Shown: piece by piece, positions 17,958 to 26,013 of the stretch
How the letters are laid out: each line of letters opens with the position of its first letter
How positions within the stretch are numbered: position 1 is the first letter of the stretch
Origin: Leptobacterium sp964389205
Lineage (GTDB): Bacteria > Bacteroidota > Bacteroidia > Flavobacteriales > Flavobacteriaceae
Length of the DNA: 64,000 bases
Direction: 5' to 3'
NCBI GenBank assembly: GCA_964389205.1
Contig: CAYMDH010000003.1
Location: 1 to 64,000 of the forward strand
Position numbers and translations under genes: made by a program
Notes under the pieces: generated by a model
What the model saw: the letters and a program-made list of their open reading frames with translations, nothing else
Database searches by the model: none
What the model was told of the DNA's origin: nothing

Positions 17958-18086
17958 ATGTAACACTCCTTTCTTATATTACTGATAAACAGTAATATAT
18001 GTGTAAAATAAATTTCCTCTTCTATTAAATAAGATTTTTGTATAAGATTTTTATATAACTTTTAACAAACTTAAATAACATACATT

Positions 18087-18512
18087 ATGGCAAAACCAAA
18101 AAAATGCATTTCTACTGAAAAAGCAGTATCACTTCAAGACTACTGGTGCGATACTAGAGGGAAAATGATAGCCGAAGGTTGTGGTTACGAAGATTGTCGA
18201 GAGTTCTGGTACTCTATAGATGAGATTGAAGAATATATTAAGTATTTTAAAAAGAAAGCCAAAAAATTAGGACTAAAGCCTAAAAATCTTGGCTTGCGAG
18301 TCTATTTAGGAACCTATCCTGCCACAGAAGAAAAACACGATGGATTATCTACCATTTTCTTTGCTCCTACAGTTAAGAAAAAACCTAAATCAAAAGGAAA
18401 AGAAGGAGCGTTAGTAGATGATAGCCAAGAAGAAAATATTTATAGTATTTCTCCTATGAATTTAGGAGGAACAGGTTGGCCACCAATAAATTATGAACCA
18501 CCAACTAATTAA
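18087..18512 (+). CDS. Small cytoplasmic protein of unknown function
   Basis: A 141-residue protein without a signal peptide. The N-terminal part has three Cys (DYWCDTRG, EGCGYEDCREFWYS) and a helix DEIEEYIKYFKKKAKKLG. The middle reads LGLRVYLGTYPA and the tail is Lys-rich, then acidic, then Pro-rich. Similar proteins occur as single genes in Flavobacteriaceae, to my recollection, without assigned function. It is a single-gene unit followed at once by a terminator. No domain can be named from sequence alone. Confidence 0.65.
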   Translation: MAKPKKCISTEKAVSLQDYWCDTRGKMIAEGCGYEDCREFWYSIDEIEEYIKYFKKKAKKLGLKPKNLGLRVYLGTYPATEEKHDGLSTIFFAPTVKKKPKSKGKEGALVDDSQEENIYSISPMNLGGTGWPPINYEPPTN

Positions 18513-18525
18513 TAATACTTTAATA

Positions 18526-18554
18526 AAAAAAGGGGGATTTTCCTCCTTTTTTTA
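18526..18554 (+). terminator. Intrinsic terminator
   Basis: A7-G5, loop ATTTT, CCTCC, T7: a 12-bp stem with one G-U pair directly after the stop codon of the 141-residue protein. It is nearly symmetrical and could work in both directions. Confidence 0.75.
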
Positions 18555-18650
18555 TTGCTAAAATAATTTATTATTCTGAAATTCAATTCTTTACTAAAAA
18601 AGAAAAGAAGAAGACTATAAAAATGGACAGGTGTTGAAGTTGTTTTTTGT

Positions 18651-18658
18651 TATTTTTG
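18651..18658 (+). promoter_or_regulatory. Candidate -7 element (TATTTTTG) of the sensor operon
   Basis: TATTTTTG fits TAnnTTTG and lies 98 bases before the first ATG of the membrane protein/kinase/regulator operon. A TTG at 18634-18636 is only 14 bases upstream, closer than the usual -33 spacing. Confidence 0.35.
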
Positions 18659-18755
18659 AATACTATGCGGATTGTTTTTTAACTCCACTTTAAATTTAGA
18701 TATGTTACATAACACATCTAAAATAGAATCCAAATTGTTTTTATAATCATAAATT

Positions 18756-19478
18756 ATGACTATTGAATTTTTTAGGCTTGGTATTTATTATATTGAAATT
18801 GTAGCTGTATTCACAGCCATAATTACATATAGATATTATAGAAATACGCCTAATAAATATTTCTTATTTTACTTGTTATTTGTTGTTATAGTTGAAACTT
18901 TTAATAAAGTAACAGTATATTATAGATACAATTATGATGGAACTATAATAACTTTTTTAAAAAAAATATTACCAGAATCCTTATTGGAAGTGAATTTGTG
19001 GATTGGTAATATTTATCTTATCACAATTTTTTTAATCTACATATTGTATTATTTTAAACTATCAAAAAACCTATTTAATAAAAAAATGCTTTTAGTTTTA
19101 GGTTTTGTGTTTATTCTATGTGCATCAACAGATGTAGTTATTAATATAGATTCTTTTAATACTCATATTTTAAGTATTGTTAATATTTCGGGGTCAATTA
19201 TTTTCTTAATAGCTACTATAATTTACTTATATGAAGTTTTTAATAGTAATGAAATATTATTTTTTCATAAAACCCTTAATTTTTGGATTATTTTTGGAAC
19301 GCTTATTTTTCATTTAGGAACTACTCCAATATTTCTTTTTGGTGAAAGTTTTAACTTCAGTCATGTAGCATACAATTATATCCTAACTATATTAAACTAT
19401 ATCCTTTATCTATCTTTTATAATAGGCTTTATAATGAATGCTCGACAAAGTATTAAAAAAATGAAAGGCAATGAATGA
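18756..19478 (+). CDS. Multi-pass membrane protein coupled to a histidine kinase
   Basis: A 240-residue protein with about six or seven hydrophobic helices spread over its length and no other recognised domain. The loops carry many Tyr and Asn. It overlaps the following histidine kinase by eight bases, so the two are translated together. The kinase has only one membrane helix and no sensor domain, so this protein may be the membrane sensor half of the system. That role is inference from context. Confidence 0.65.
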   Translation: MTIEFFRLGIYYIEIVAVFTAIITYRYYRNTPNKYFLFYLLFVVIVETFNKVTVYYRYNYDGTIITFLKKILPESLLEVNLWIGNIYLITIFLIYILYYFKLSKNLFNKKMLLVLGFVFILCASTDVVINIDSFNTHILSIVNISGSIIFLIATIIYLYEVFNSNEILFFHKTLNFWIIFGTLIFHLGTTPIFLFGESFNFSHVAYNYILTILNYILYLSFIIGFIMNARQSIKKMKGNE

Positions 19479-20253
19479 GCAGTTTATAGGATTAATCATT
19501 TATGTTAGTTTGCTAATAGTAATTTTAGTAGGATTTGTTATTTTCTTTTTCTTATCCTATCAAAAAAGAAAAACACAATTGCTTATAGAAAAGGCAGAAC
19601 AAAAACGACAGTTTGAAGAAGAGCTGGTAAAAGCACAAACAGAAATTCAAGAACAAACTTTTAAAAATATAGGTTGGGAATTACATGACAATGTAGGGCA
19701 ATTACTTTCTGTGGCTAAAATGCAATTAAATATGCTTCAAAATGACCTTTCAGAAAACCATAAAGAACGTTTGTCAGAAGCATCAGATATATTAGGAAAA
19801 GGACTTACGGAAATACGCCAACTTTCGAGAACGCTTAATACAGATTATGTATCTAATCTTGGTTTGGAAGAATCGTTAGAAGTTGAAGTTAATCGCTTTA
19901 AACGTTTAAATTTCCTTAGAATAGAATATGATCATCAAGGAAAAACAATCCCTCTTAACAAAAAAGATGAGATTATTATTTTTAGAATTTTTCAAGAGTG
20001 TTTCTCCAATTGTATTAAGTATTCTAAGGCTACTTTACTTAGTATTGCAATTCAGTTTAAAGAAAAAGAATTGGTAGTATCTGCAAAAGATGATGGCGTA
20101 GGATTTGATATAGAAAAACGATCAAACGGTTCTGGTTTATTGAATATGAGAAAGAGAGCAGAACTAATAGGCGCAGAATTATTGATCTCTAGTGAAAAAA
20201 ATCAAGGAGTTTCTGTAACTTTGACATATCCGTATAAGTCAAATAAGACATGA
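19471..20253 (+). CDS. NarX/DesK-type sensor histidine kinase
   Basis: A 260-residue kinase. Residues about 5-28 form one membrane helix, followed by a coiled coil (EKAEQKRQFEEELVKAQTEI). The HisKA_3 phospho-acceptor is the His in NIGWELHDNVGQLLS near residue 72, and the ATPase domain has DDGVGFD and GSGLLNMRKRAELIG. The chain is short and has no extracellular sensor domain. It overlaps the membrane protein upstream and the response regulator downstream (four bases), making a three-gene two-component operon. Confidence 0.88.
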   Translation: MNEQFIGLIIYVSLLIVILVGFVIFFFLSYQKRKTQLLIEKAEQKRQFEEELVKAQTEIQEQTFKNIGWELHDNVGQLLSVAKMQLNMLQNDLSENHKERLSEASDILGKGLTEIRQLSRTLNTDYVSNLGLEESLEVEVNRFKRLNFLRIEYDHQGKTIPLNKKDEIIIFRIFQECFSNCIKYSKATLLSIAIQFKEKELVVSAKDDGVGFDIEKRSNGSGLLNMRKRAELIGAELLISSEKNQGVSVTLTYPYKSNKT

Positions 20254-20894
20254 AAAAGTATTCTATAGTTATTGTTGATGATCATTTGTTGTTTGCACAG
20301 TCGTTAGATTCATTAGTATCTTCGTTTGGTGATTATAAAGTGACTTTTCATGCCACCAATGGTAAAAATCTTATCGATAAGCTCGAACAAACAAACGAAC
20401 CTCCAGATGTAATATTACTCGATATTAACATGCCTATTATGAATGGTATAGAAACTATGGCATGGCTTAAAGAGAATAGACCTGAACTTAAAACCATAGC
20501 CTTGTCTATGGATGATTCTGAAGAAACTATTATTAATATGCTTCGTTTAGGAGCCAAAGGATATTTGCTTAAAGACATCCATCCAGATGTATTTAGAACA
20601 GCTATTACAGATGTGATTGAGAAAGGGTTTTACTATTCAGATAGAATAACAAATACATTGTTAGACACTTTAGATAAAAAAGAACATCCGGAAGAAATTT
20701 TTCTAAAGAATAGAGAAGTAGAGTTTTTAAAATTGGCATGTACAGAAAAGACTTATAAAGAAATAGCCAATGAAATGTGCTTATCTCCAAAAACTATAGA
20801 CGGTTATCGAGAGACACTATTTGATAAATTAGAAGTACGAAGCCGGATAGGCCTCGTACTTTATGCAATTAAACACAGAGTTATAGAAATTTAA
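20250..20894 (+). CDS. NarL/LuxR-type response regulator
   Basis: A 214-residue regulator. The receiver domain has the phospho-acceptor Asp in VILLDINMPIMNG near residue 55 and the conserved Lys in KGYLLKD. A C-terminal LuxR-type HTH at about 148-210 (EVEFLKLACTEKTYKEIANE, then SPKTIDGYRETLFDKL) binds DNA. It is the partner of the preceding kinase by overlap. Its targets are not evident from the window. Its stop codon abuts the stop of the convergent gene at 20895. Confidence 0.9.
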   Translation: MKKYSIVIVDDHLLFAQSLDSLVSSFGDYKVTFHATNGKNLIDKLEQTNEPPDVILLDINMPIMNGIETMAWLKENRPELKTIALSMDDSEETIINMLRLGAKGYLLKDIHPDVFRTAITDVIEKGFYYSDRITNTLLDTLDKKEHPEEIFLKNREVEFLKLACTEKTYKEIANEMCLSPKTIDGYRETLFDKLEVRSRIGLVLYAIKHRVIEI

Positions 20895-21686
20895 TTAATT
20901 ATCTACATCAGAATTTCCAATCATATCAATTTCTGAAACCTCATCTTCTCCTATAGTTTCATCATAAATACAAAACTGTGCAGCATATATAATAGGCATA
21001 CTGAATAGTATCCCAATTCCACATAAAATAGCACCTAGGTAACCTAATATGGTTGCTAATAGCACTATTACTAGAATAATAAAGAAATTCTTAGCCACTA
21101 GTTTTAAACTATATTCTATGGCTTGCATCACACCCAGATCTTTAAAAATAATAATAGGAATGACAAAAACTGTAAGTGTAGTTATAAGTAAATTTGTTAC
21201 ATAATTTAAAAGCGGTAAATAAAGTATAAATTGATTTACATAAGAAATTAGACTCGCTAAAACCCCAATAATAACACCTGCCATGATAAGGTTCCCTAAA
21301 TACTTTGATTGAAAATAAGAAAATGCCACACCTAAATTAATCGCTTTTTGTTCTTTAACATTTTTACAAATTTTTATAAAACCTGCGGTTAATGGCGCAA
21401 AAAGCCCTTGAAATATAAGCCCTAATAATGAAAAGGCTATAAAAGTAGACTCCCCTTGCATTTGTGTTGCAAAATCTAATGGATCAAAATCTGAGAAGTT
21501 GAATCCAAGAACAAGAGTCATGAAAGTAAACATTGCTATTAGAACAAAAATAGCGCCTATTAATAACCCAAAAGCAGTTACTCCCCACGTTTTTTTATAA
21601 ATTTCAAAACTCTTAGTAAGTACATCTCCTATTTCTAAATACGATTTTTCTTTTAAAGCTTTTTCAATATTTTCTTTTTGTTGCAT
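20895..21686 (-). CDS. Integral membrane protein of unknown function
   Basis: A 263-residue protein. A cytoplasmic N-terminus (LEIGDVLTKSFEIYKKTWG) is followed by about six hydrophobic helices and an acidic tail. The opening resembles the DUF975/GlpQ-membrane-like proteins that begin with a dILsrsfeiykk-type segment, but I do not claim that family. It is transcribed after the nitroreductase and aldehyde dehydrogenase genes and may be in their operon (25-base gap). Confidence 0.65.
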   Translation of the reverse strand: MQQKENIEKALKEKSYLEIGDVLTKSFEIYKKTWGVTAFGLLIGAIFVLIAMFTFMTLVLGFNFSDFDPLDFATQMQGESTFIAFSLLGLIFQGLFAPLTAGFIKICKNVKEQKAINLGVAFSYFQSKYLGNLIMAGVIIGVLASLISYVNQFILYLPLLNYVTNLLITTLTVFVIPIIIFKDLGVMQAIEYSLKLVAKNFFIILVIVLLATILGYLGAILCGIGILFSMPIIYAAQFCIYDETIGEDEVSEIDMIGNSDVDN

Positions 21687-21711
21687 ATTTTTATTTGGTT
21701 AGTTATTATAA

Positions 21712-22443
21712 TTATATTCTTTTGTAAACATCTTTAAAAGGAACTCTATAACGATTTGTATAAATTCCTTTATTTCCATCTCTTATACCGCATCCTATAA
21801 CCATATTAATTTCTGCACCGTGTGGTAATCCTAGTATTTTTTTTACTCTCAATGTATCACTTCCTTCCATCGGACAAGTATCATAGCCAATACCAGCCAT
21901 ACTAATCATAAAGTTTTGAGCGGCCAAACCAGCACTTTTATGAGCAACTATCCTCAAATCACTTCTTCTTACTTGCCGATATGCAGGCTTAAATAGGCCT
22001 ATTATATTAAAGATTATATATTTTACCCATCCAATAATACCAAAAAAATCTGTATAAACCGTAGGAATTATTTTGGTGTAATACTGTAATGCAAATTTTT
22101 CTCTTTTTGAGTACTCGTCTTCTGATTTACTTCCTAAAAGAGATCTTAAATAATCAGCATTAAATTTCGCTCTTCTTTTCCATAAATCTTTACGAGAAAC
22201 TACAACAACCATTTGAGCTGCTGTTTTTGCAGCATTTTGACCTAAACAAGCTTTAGTCATCTGTTTTAAAATACTTTTATCTGTGACATGGTAAAACTCC
22301 CATAATTGTAAATTACTACTTGTTGGAGCATTTACAGCATTAGAAATACATTCTTTTACTTTTTCAGGATCAGGTATATCATCAGATTTAAAAATACGAA
22401 TAGATCGACGATAATTAATAGCCTCTGTAACTGTTTTTTCCAT
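21712..22443 (-). CDS. Nitroreductase family protein
   Basis: 243 residues with the FMN-dependent nitroreductase fold: INYRRSIRIFKSDDIP at the start, NAPTSSNLQLWEFYHV for the flavin pocket, AAQNFMISMAGIGYDTCPM and GAEINMVIGCGIRDG later. Members reduce nitro compounds, quinones or enones with NAD(P)H. It lies 5 bases after the aldehyde dehydrogenase gene, suggesting a shared detoxification role; the substrate is unknown. Confidence 0.85.
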   Translation of the reverse strand: MEKTVTEAINYRRSIRIFKSDDIPDPEKVKECISNAVNAPTSSNLQLWEFYHVTDKSILKQMTKACLGQNAAKTAAQMVVVVSRKDLWKRRAKFNADYLRSLLGSKSEDEYSKREKFALQYYTKIIPTVYTDFFGIIGWVKYIIFNIIGLFKPAYRQVRRSDLRIVAHKSAGLAAQNFMISMAGIGYDTCPMEGSDTLRVKKILGLPHGAEINMVIGCGIRDGNKGIYTNRYRVPFKDVYKRI

Positions 22444-22448
22444 AGCTG

Positions 22449-23828
22449 CTAAAATAAGTGTTTTATTTTTTTAGCAAAACCTATTTTTTTACCATAGGGA
22501 GCATACCGCAACGGAATATCAAGCCATGTTCCACGTTTCACTACAGATTTTTGATGAGAAAAAATATGAAAACTTAATTTTCCATGATAAGCACCTATAC
22601 CACTATTGCCAACACCACCAAAAGGTAATCGTTTATTAACTATTTGAACAACAGTATCATTAATGACACCTCCGCCAAAAGAATATTTTCTCATTATCTT
22701 TTTGGCTTTTCTAGTATTCTTAGAAAATACATAGAGAGATAAAGGCTTTCCATATGTATTTATAATATCTTCTATTTGATTATCATCTTTATAACTAATA
22801 ACTGGTAGAATTGGACCAAATATTTCTCCTTTCATTACTTTACTTTCAAGAGATGGTTCGTCTATAATAGTAGGTGAAATATAGCAATTGTCTTTATCTG
22901 TTTCTCCTCCAAAAACAATATTTTCATTTTTGAGCATTAAAGCCAAACGATCAAAGTTTTTTTCATTAACTATTCTAGGGAAATCATTAGATTCTTTAGG
23001 ATTTTTGCCATAAGCAATAAAAATTTCATTTTTTAATGCAGCAAAAAAAGCTGTTTTTATACTAGGATGAATTAAAATATAATCTGGCGCATTGCAGGTT
23101 TGTCCTGCATTTAGAAATTTTCCCCAAACAATACGTTTAGCTGTTAATTTTACATTTACAGTTTCATCAATAATGCATGGGTTTTTTCCTCCCAACTCTA
23201 AAGTAACCGGAGTTAGATAATCAGCAGCAGCTTTATATATTATTTTCCCTACAGAGATACTTCCCGTAAAAAAAATATAATCCCATTTTTCTTTCAATAA
23301 TTGTTGAGATACTTCTATAGCACCTTCAACAGTAGTAGCATGAGAATCATCAAAAACATTAGTGACTATTTCTGTAATAATTTTAGAAGTATGAGGAGTG
23401 AGTTCAGAAGGTTTTAAAACAACAGTATTTCCAGCTGTAATAGCTCCAATTAGAGGCATCAAGGCTAGTTGAAATGGATAATTCCAAGGAGCGATAATAA
23501 GTATAGTTCCATAGGGTTCGCTATAAATAACATCTGTAGATGGAAAATTAGATAAAGAAGGCAGCACTTGTTTTGGTTTAGCCCATTTTTTCACATTTTT
23601 AATAGCAGTATTAATTTCTGCCAATACCATTTGAGTTTCAGTTAATAATGATTCATATGGGCTCTTTTTAAAATCTTTATAAAGTGCATCACAAATAGCA
23701 TTTTCTTTTAACAGAATTTCGTTTTTCAGTTTTTTTAAAATATATTTCCTATAAGTAATATCTTTTGTTTTTCTTGACTTAAAAAATGTATGTTGCCTAT
23801 GTATTAATTTTTTAATAGCTAATTCCAT
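22449..23828 (-). CDS. Aldehyde dehydrogenase (class 3/fatty-aldehyde type)
   Basis: 459 residues, the length of the short class 3 family. The general-base Glu is in VTLELGGKNP, the catalytic Cys in NAGQTCNAPDYI and the cofactor motif in FFTGSISVGK. The C-terminal extension (DIPLRYAPYGKKI, then KIKHLF) is typical of fatty-aldehyde dehydrogenases and may bind membrane. It oxidises aldehydes to acids with NAD(P). It is the first gene of a likely operon with the nitroreductase and the membrane protein, and diverges from the ilv leader region. Confidence 0.88.
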   Translation of the reverse strand: MELAIKKLIHRQHTFFKSRKTKDITYRKYILKKLKNEILLKENAICDALYKDFKKSPYESLLTETQMVLAEINTAIKNVKKWAKPKQVLPSLSNFPSTDVIYSEPYGTILIIAPWNYPFQLALMPLIGAITAGNTVVLKPSELTPHTSKIITEIVTNVFDDSHATTVEGAIEVSQQLLKEKWDYIFFTGSISVGKIIYKAAADYLTPVTLELGGKNPCIIDETVNVKLTAKRIVWGKFLNAGQTCNAPDYILIHPSIKTAFFAALKNEIFIAYGKNPKESNDFPRIVNEKNFDRLALMLKNENIVFGGETDKDNCYISPTIIDEPSLESKVMKGEIFGPILPVISYKDDNQIEDIINTYGKPLSLYVFSKNTRKAKKIMRKYSFGGGVINDTVVQIVNKRLPFGGVGNSGIGAYHGKLSFHIFSHQKSVVKRGTWLDIPLRYAPYGKKIGFAKKIKHLF

Positions 23829-23871
23829 TGGAAAATTTAATTAATAGTCTAAAAAGATGTTGAAGTTTTCA

Positions 23872-23894
23872 ATGTATAAAATATTTTTATACAT
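23872..23894. promoter_or_regulatory. 23-base perfect palindrome in the ilv/aldehyde dehydrogenase divergent promoter region
   Basis: ATGTATAAAA (23872-23881), TAT, then TTTTATACAT (23885-23894) is perfectly symmetrical. It lies 11 bases before the first ilv leader peptide and 44 bases upstream of the aldehyde dehydrogenase start. It could be an operator or part of the promoter. It is pure AT apart from one G and one C, so the evidence is only positional. Confidence 0.35.
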
Positions 23895-23905
23895 TTATCT
23901 CACAA

Positions 23906-23965
23906 ATGAAAAAACAAATAATAAATATCATTTCAATTATTGTCGTTGTGATTATTTCACAATGA
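23906..23965 (+). CDS. ilv leader peptide 1 (Ile/Val-rich attenuator peptide)
   Basis: A 19-residue ORF reading MKKQIINIISIIVVVIISQ: eight Ile and three Val in 19 codons, most of them consecutive. The stop is followed 30 bases later by an intrinsic terminator (23996-24025), and the ilv operon begins further downstream. This is the design of a classical amino-acid attenuator. Ribosomes stalled on Ile or Val codons would leave the RNA just after the stop free (AAAGGATGG at 23967-23975). That patch can pair, with one mismatch, with CCTTCC of the terminator's left arm and prevent termination. Confidence 0.8.
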   Translation: MKKQIINIISIIVVVIISQ

Positions 23966-23995
23966 TAAAGGATGGTATATAATTTAAATAAATTT

Positions 23996-24025
23996 AAAAG
24001 CCTTCCTGAAATGGAAGGCTTTTTT
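23996..24025 (+). terminator. ilv attenuator terminator 1
   Basis: AAAAGCCTTCC (23996-24006), loop TGAAAT, GGAAGGCTTTT (24013-24023): an 11-bp perfect stem running into six T (24020-24025). It lies 30 bases after the stop of leader peptide 1 and is the termination element of the first attenuator unit. On its own it would also serve as an ordinary terminator, but no other gene ends here on the plus strand. Confidence 0.82.
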
Positions 24026-24041
24026 AATTAAAATAATTAGG

Positions 24042-24086
24042 ATGAGTTTAATAAATATTGTCATTAATAATCTATTAAATGGTTGA
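24042..24086 (+). CDS. ilv leader peptide 2 (Leu/Ile/Val attenuator peptide)
   Basis: A 14-residue ORF reading MSLINIVINNLLNG, with three Leu, three Ile and one Val. It starts 17 bases after terminator 1 and is followed 26 bases after its stop by terminator 2 (24113-24154). The arrangement repeats that of unit 1, including a patch right after the stop (ACAAGG, 24086-24091) that can pair imperfectly with the terminator's left arm (CCTGT). A second sensor with Leu codons in front of the same operon makes biological sense, because the ilv genes feed leucine synthesis. It is shorter and less extreme in composition than peptide 1, so confidence is lower. Confidence 0.65.
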   Translation: MSLINIVINNLLNG

Positions 24087-24112
24087 CAAGGCACTATTAT
24101 TCTAGAAAGATA

Positions 24113-24154
24113 AAAAACCTGTATCAACCAAAATGATACAGGTTTTTATTTTTT
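24113..24154 (+). terminator. ilv attenuator terminator 2
   Basis: AAAAACCTGTATCA (24113-24126), loop ACCAAAA, TGATACAGGTTTTT (24134-24147): a 14-bp perfect stem followed by a T-rich tail. It is 26 bases after leader peptide 2 and 165 bases before ilvD, so it would abolish ilv expression unless relieved. Confidence 0.82.
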
Positions 24155-24237
24155 GTGGACTTTAATAAAAAGTTGAGCATGAAAAATATTTTTAAATAAA
24201 TTTTTGATTTACAGTTATTTAAAATTAAAATTTAACG

Positions 24238-24275
24238 TTTGGGTTTGAACAATAATGATAGAATCTTAACCCAAA
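24238..24275 (+). promoter_or_regulatory. Stem-loop in the ilvD 5' leader
   Basis: TTTGGGTT (24238-24245) and AACCCAAA (24268-24275) form an 8-bp stem with a 22-base loop, 43 bases before ilvD. There is no T-run, so it is not a terminator. It may be an RNA-stability or translation-control element. Confidence 0.35.
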
Positions 24276-24318
24276 AAGCGATTAATTAAAATAATTTCGA
24301 ATTATAAAGAAAGAACCA

Positions 24319-26001
24319 TTGAAAACGAAACTTAATAAATATAGTCAAAACGTAACGCAAGATCCTACACAACCAGCTGCGCAAGCAATGTTACACGCTA
24401 TAGGTTTAACAGATGAAGATCTTACTAAACCTTTTATTGGTATAGCAAGTACTGGATATGAAGGAAACCCTTGCAATATGCATTTGAATGATTTGGCTAC
24501 ACATGTAAAAAAAGGAACTCAACAAGAGCAACTTGTAGGGCTAATATTCAATACAATTGGTGTAAGTGATGGTATTTCTATGGGAACAACAGGTATGCGT
24601 TTCTCATTACCTTCTAGAGACATAATTGCAGATTCTGTAGAAACCGTAGTTCAAGGAATGTGTTATGATGGATTGGTTACAGTTGTTGGTTGTGATAAAA
24701 ATATGCCAGGAGCACTTATAGGTATGCTACGTTTAAACAGACCATCTATTTTAGTATATGGAGGTACTATAGCTGCAGGGCACCATGAAGGAAGAAAATT
24801 GGATGTAGTTTCAGCTTTTGAAGCTTGGGGAGAAAAAGTTGCAGGCACCATTACAGAAAAAGAGTTTAAGGCAGTGGTACAGAATGCTTGCCCGGGAGCA
24901 GGAGCTTGTGGTGGCATGTATACGGCTAATACAATGGCATCAGCTATTGAAGCATTAGGAATGTCATTACCTTATAATTCATCAAACCCAGTGATGAGTG
25001 ATGAAAAAGAAGAAGAATGTGTGACAGCAGGTAGAGCGTTGCGATATTTATTAGAAAAAGATATAAAGCCTTTAGATATTGTCACAAGAAAGTCTTTAGA
25101 AAATGCAGTTCGGTTAATTACTGTTCTTGGTGGTTCAACAAATGCAGTACTACACTTTTTAGCTATAGCAAAGGCTGCCAATATTACATTTACACTAGAA
25201 GATTTTCAAAAAATTAGTGATACCACCCCTTTTCTTGCAGATTTAAAACCAAGTGGTAAATATGTAATGGAAGATTTGCATAAAGTGGGAGGTATTCCTG
25301 CAGTTTTAAAATATATGTTAGTAAATGATATGTTACATGGAGATTGCTTAACTGTAACTGGAAAAACGCTAGCAGAAAACCTTATTGATGTACCAGATTT
25401 ATTATCTGGTCAAGATATTATTCATTCAATAAAAAACCCTATAAAAAATACTGGACATATTAGAATCTTATTTGGAAACTTAGCCAAAGATGGCGCGGTT
25501 GCGAAAATTACAGGTAAAGAAGGACTTTTGTTTAAAGGAAAAGCAAACGTATTTGATGGAGAGTACGAAGCTAACAGGGGTATTATGAATGGAAGTGTTG
25601 AAAAGGGAGATGTAGTAGTTATTCGTTATGAAGGGCCTAAAGGGGCCCCAGGTATGCCTGAAATGTTAAAACCAACAGCTGCTATAATGGGAGCAGGATT
25701 AGGGAAAGAAGTAGCCTTAATAACAGATGGAAGATTTTCGGGAGGTACTCATGGTTTTGTAGTAGGTCATGTAACTCCAGAAGCACAAGAAGGAGGTACG
25801 ATTGCTTTTATAGAAAACGGAGATATAATTACGATAGATGCAGAAAAAAACACAATTCATGTAGCCTTGACAGAAGAAGTATTGCAAATGCGTAAAAACA
25901 AATGGAATGCGCCTGAATTAAAATACAAAAAAGGAGTTTTATATAAATATGCAAAATCTGTATCATCAGCATCTAATGGATGCGTAACAGATGATACCTA
26001 A
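24319..26001 (+). CDS. ilvD: Dihydroxy-acid dehydratase
   Basis: 560 residues, full length. It dehydrates 2,3-dihydroxy-isovalerate and -methylvalerate to the keto acids of valine and isoleucine. Fe-S cluster cysteines are in GNPCNMH, GCDKNMPG and PGAGACGGMYTANT; the C-terminal GRFSGGTHGFVVGHVTPEA is intact. Translation starts at TTG 24319, giving MKTKLNKYSQNVTQDPTQ as in homologues. It is the first structural gene of ilvDBNCA-gapN, downstream of two leader peptide/terminator units, and is therefore probably controlled by attenuation. Confidence 0.95.
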   Translation: MKTKLNKYSQNVTQDPTQPAAQAMLHAIGLTDEDLTKPFIGIASTGYEGNPCNMHLNDLATHVKKGTQQEQLVGLIFNTIGVSDGISMGTTGMRFSLPSRDIIADSVETVVQGMCYDGLVTVVGCDKNMPGALIGMLRLNRPSILVYGGTIAAGHHEGRKLDVVSAFEAWGEKVAGTITEKEFKAVVQNACPGAGACGGMYTANTMASAIEALGMSLPYNSSNPVMSDEKEEECVTAGRALRYLLEKDIKPLDIVTRKSLENAVRLITVLGGSTNAVLHFLAIAKAANITFTLEDFQKISDTTPFLADLKPSGKYVMEDLHKVGGIPAVLKYMLVNDMLHGDCLTVTGKTLAENLIDVPDLLSGQDIIHSIKNPIKNTGHIRILFGNLAKDGAVAKITGKEGLLFKGKANVFDGEYEANRGIMNGSVEKGDVVVIRYEGPKGAPGMPEMLKPTAAIMGAGLGKEVALITDGRFSGGTHGFVVGHVTPEAQEGGTIAFIENGDIITIDAEKNTIHVALTEEVLQMRKNKWNAPELKYKKGVLYKYAKSVSSASNGCVTDDT

Positions 26002-26013
26002 TAAAATTTAATT

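Noticed and set aside
17810..17995. 61-codon plus-strand ORF (MNSTKFKANIAYDSS...)
   Set aside because: Composition is that of AT-rich intergenic DNA, it runs across the G/C hairpin at 17936-17957, and it has no recognisable protein pattern.
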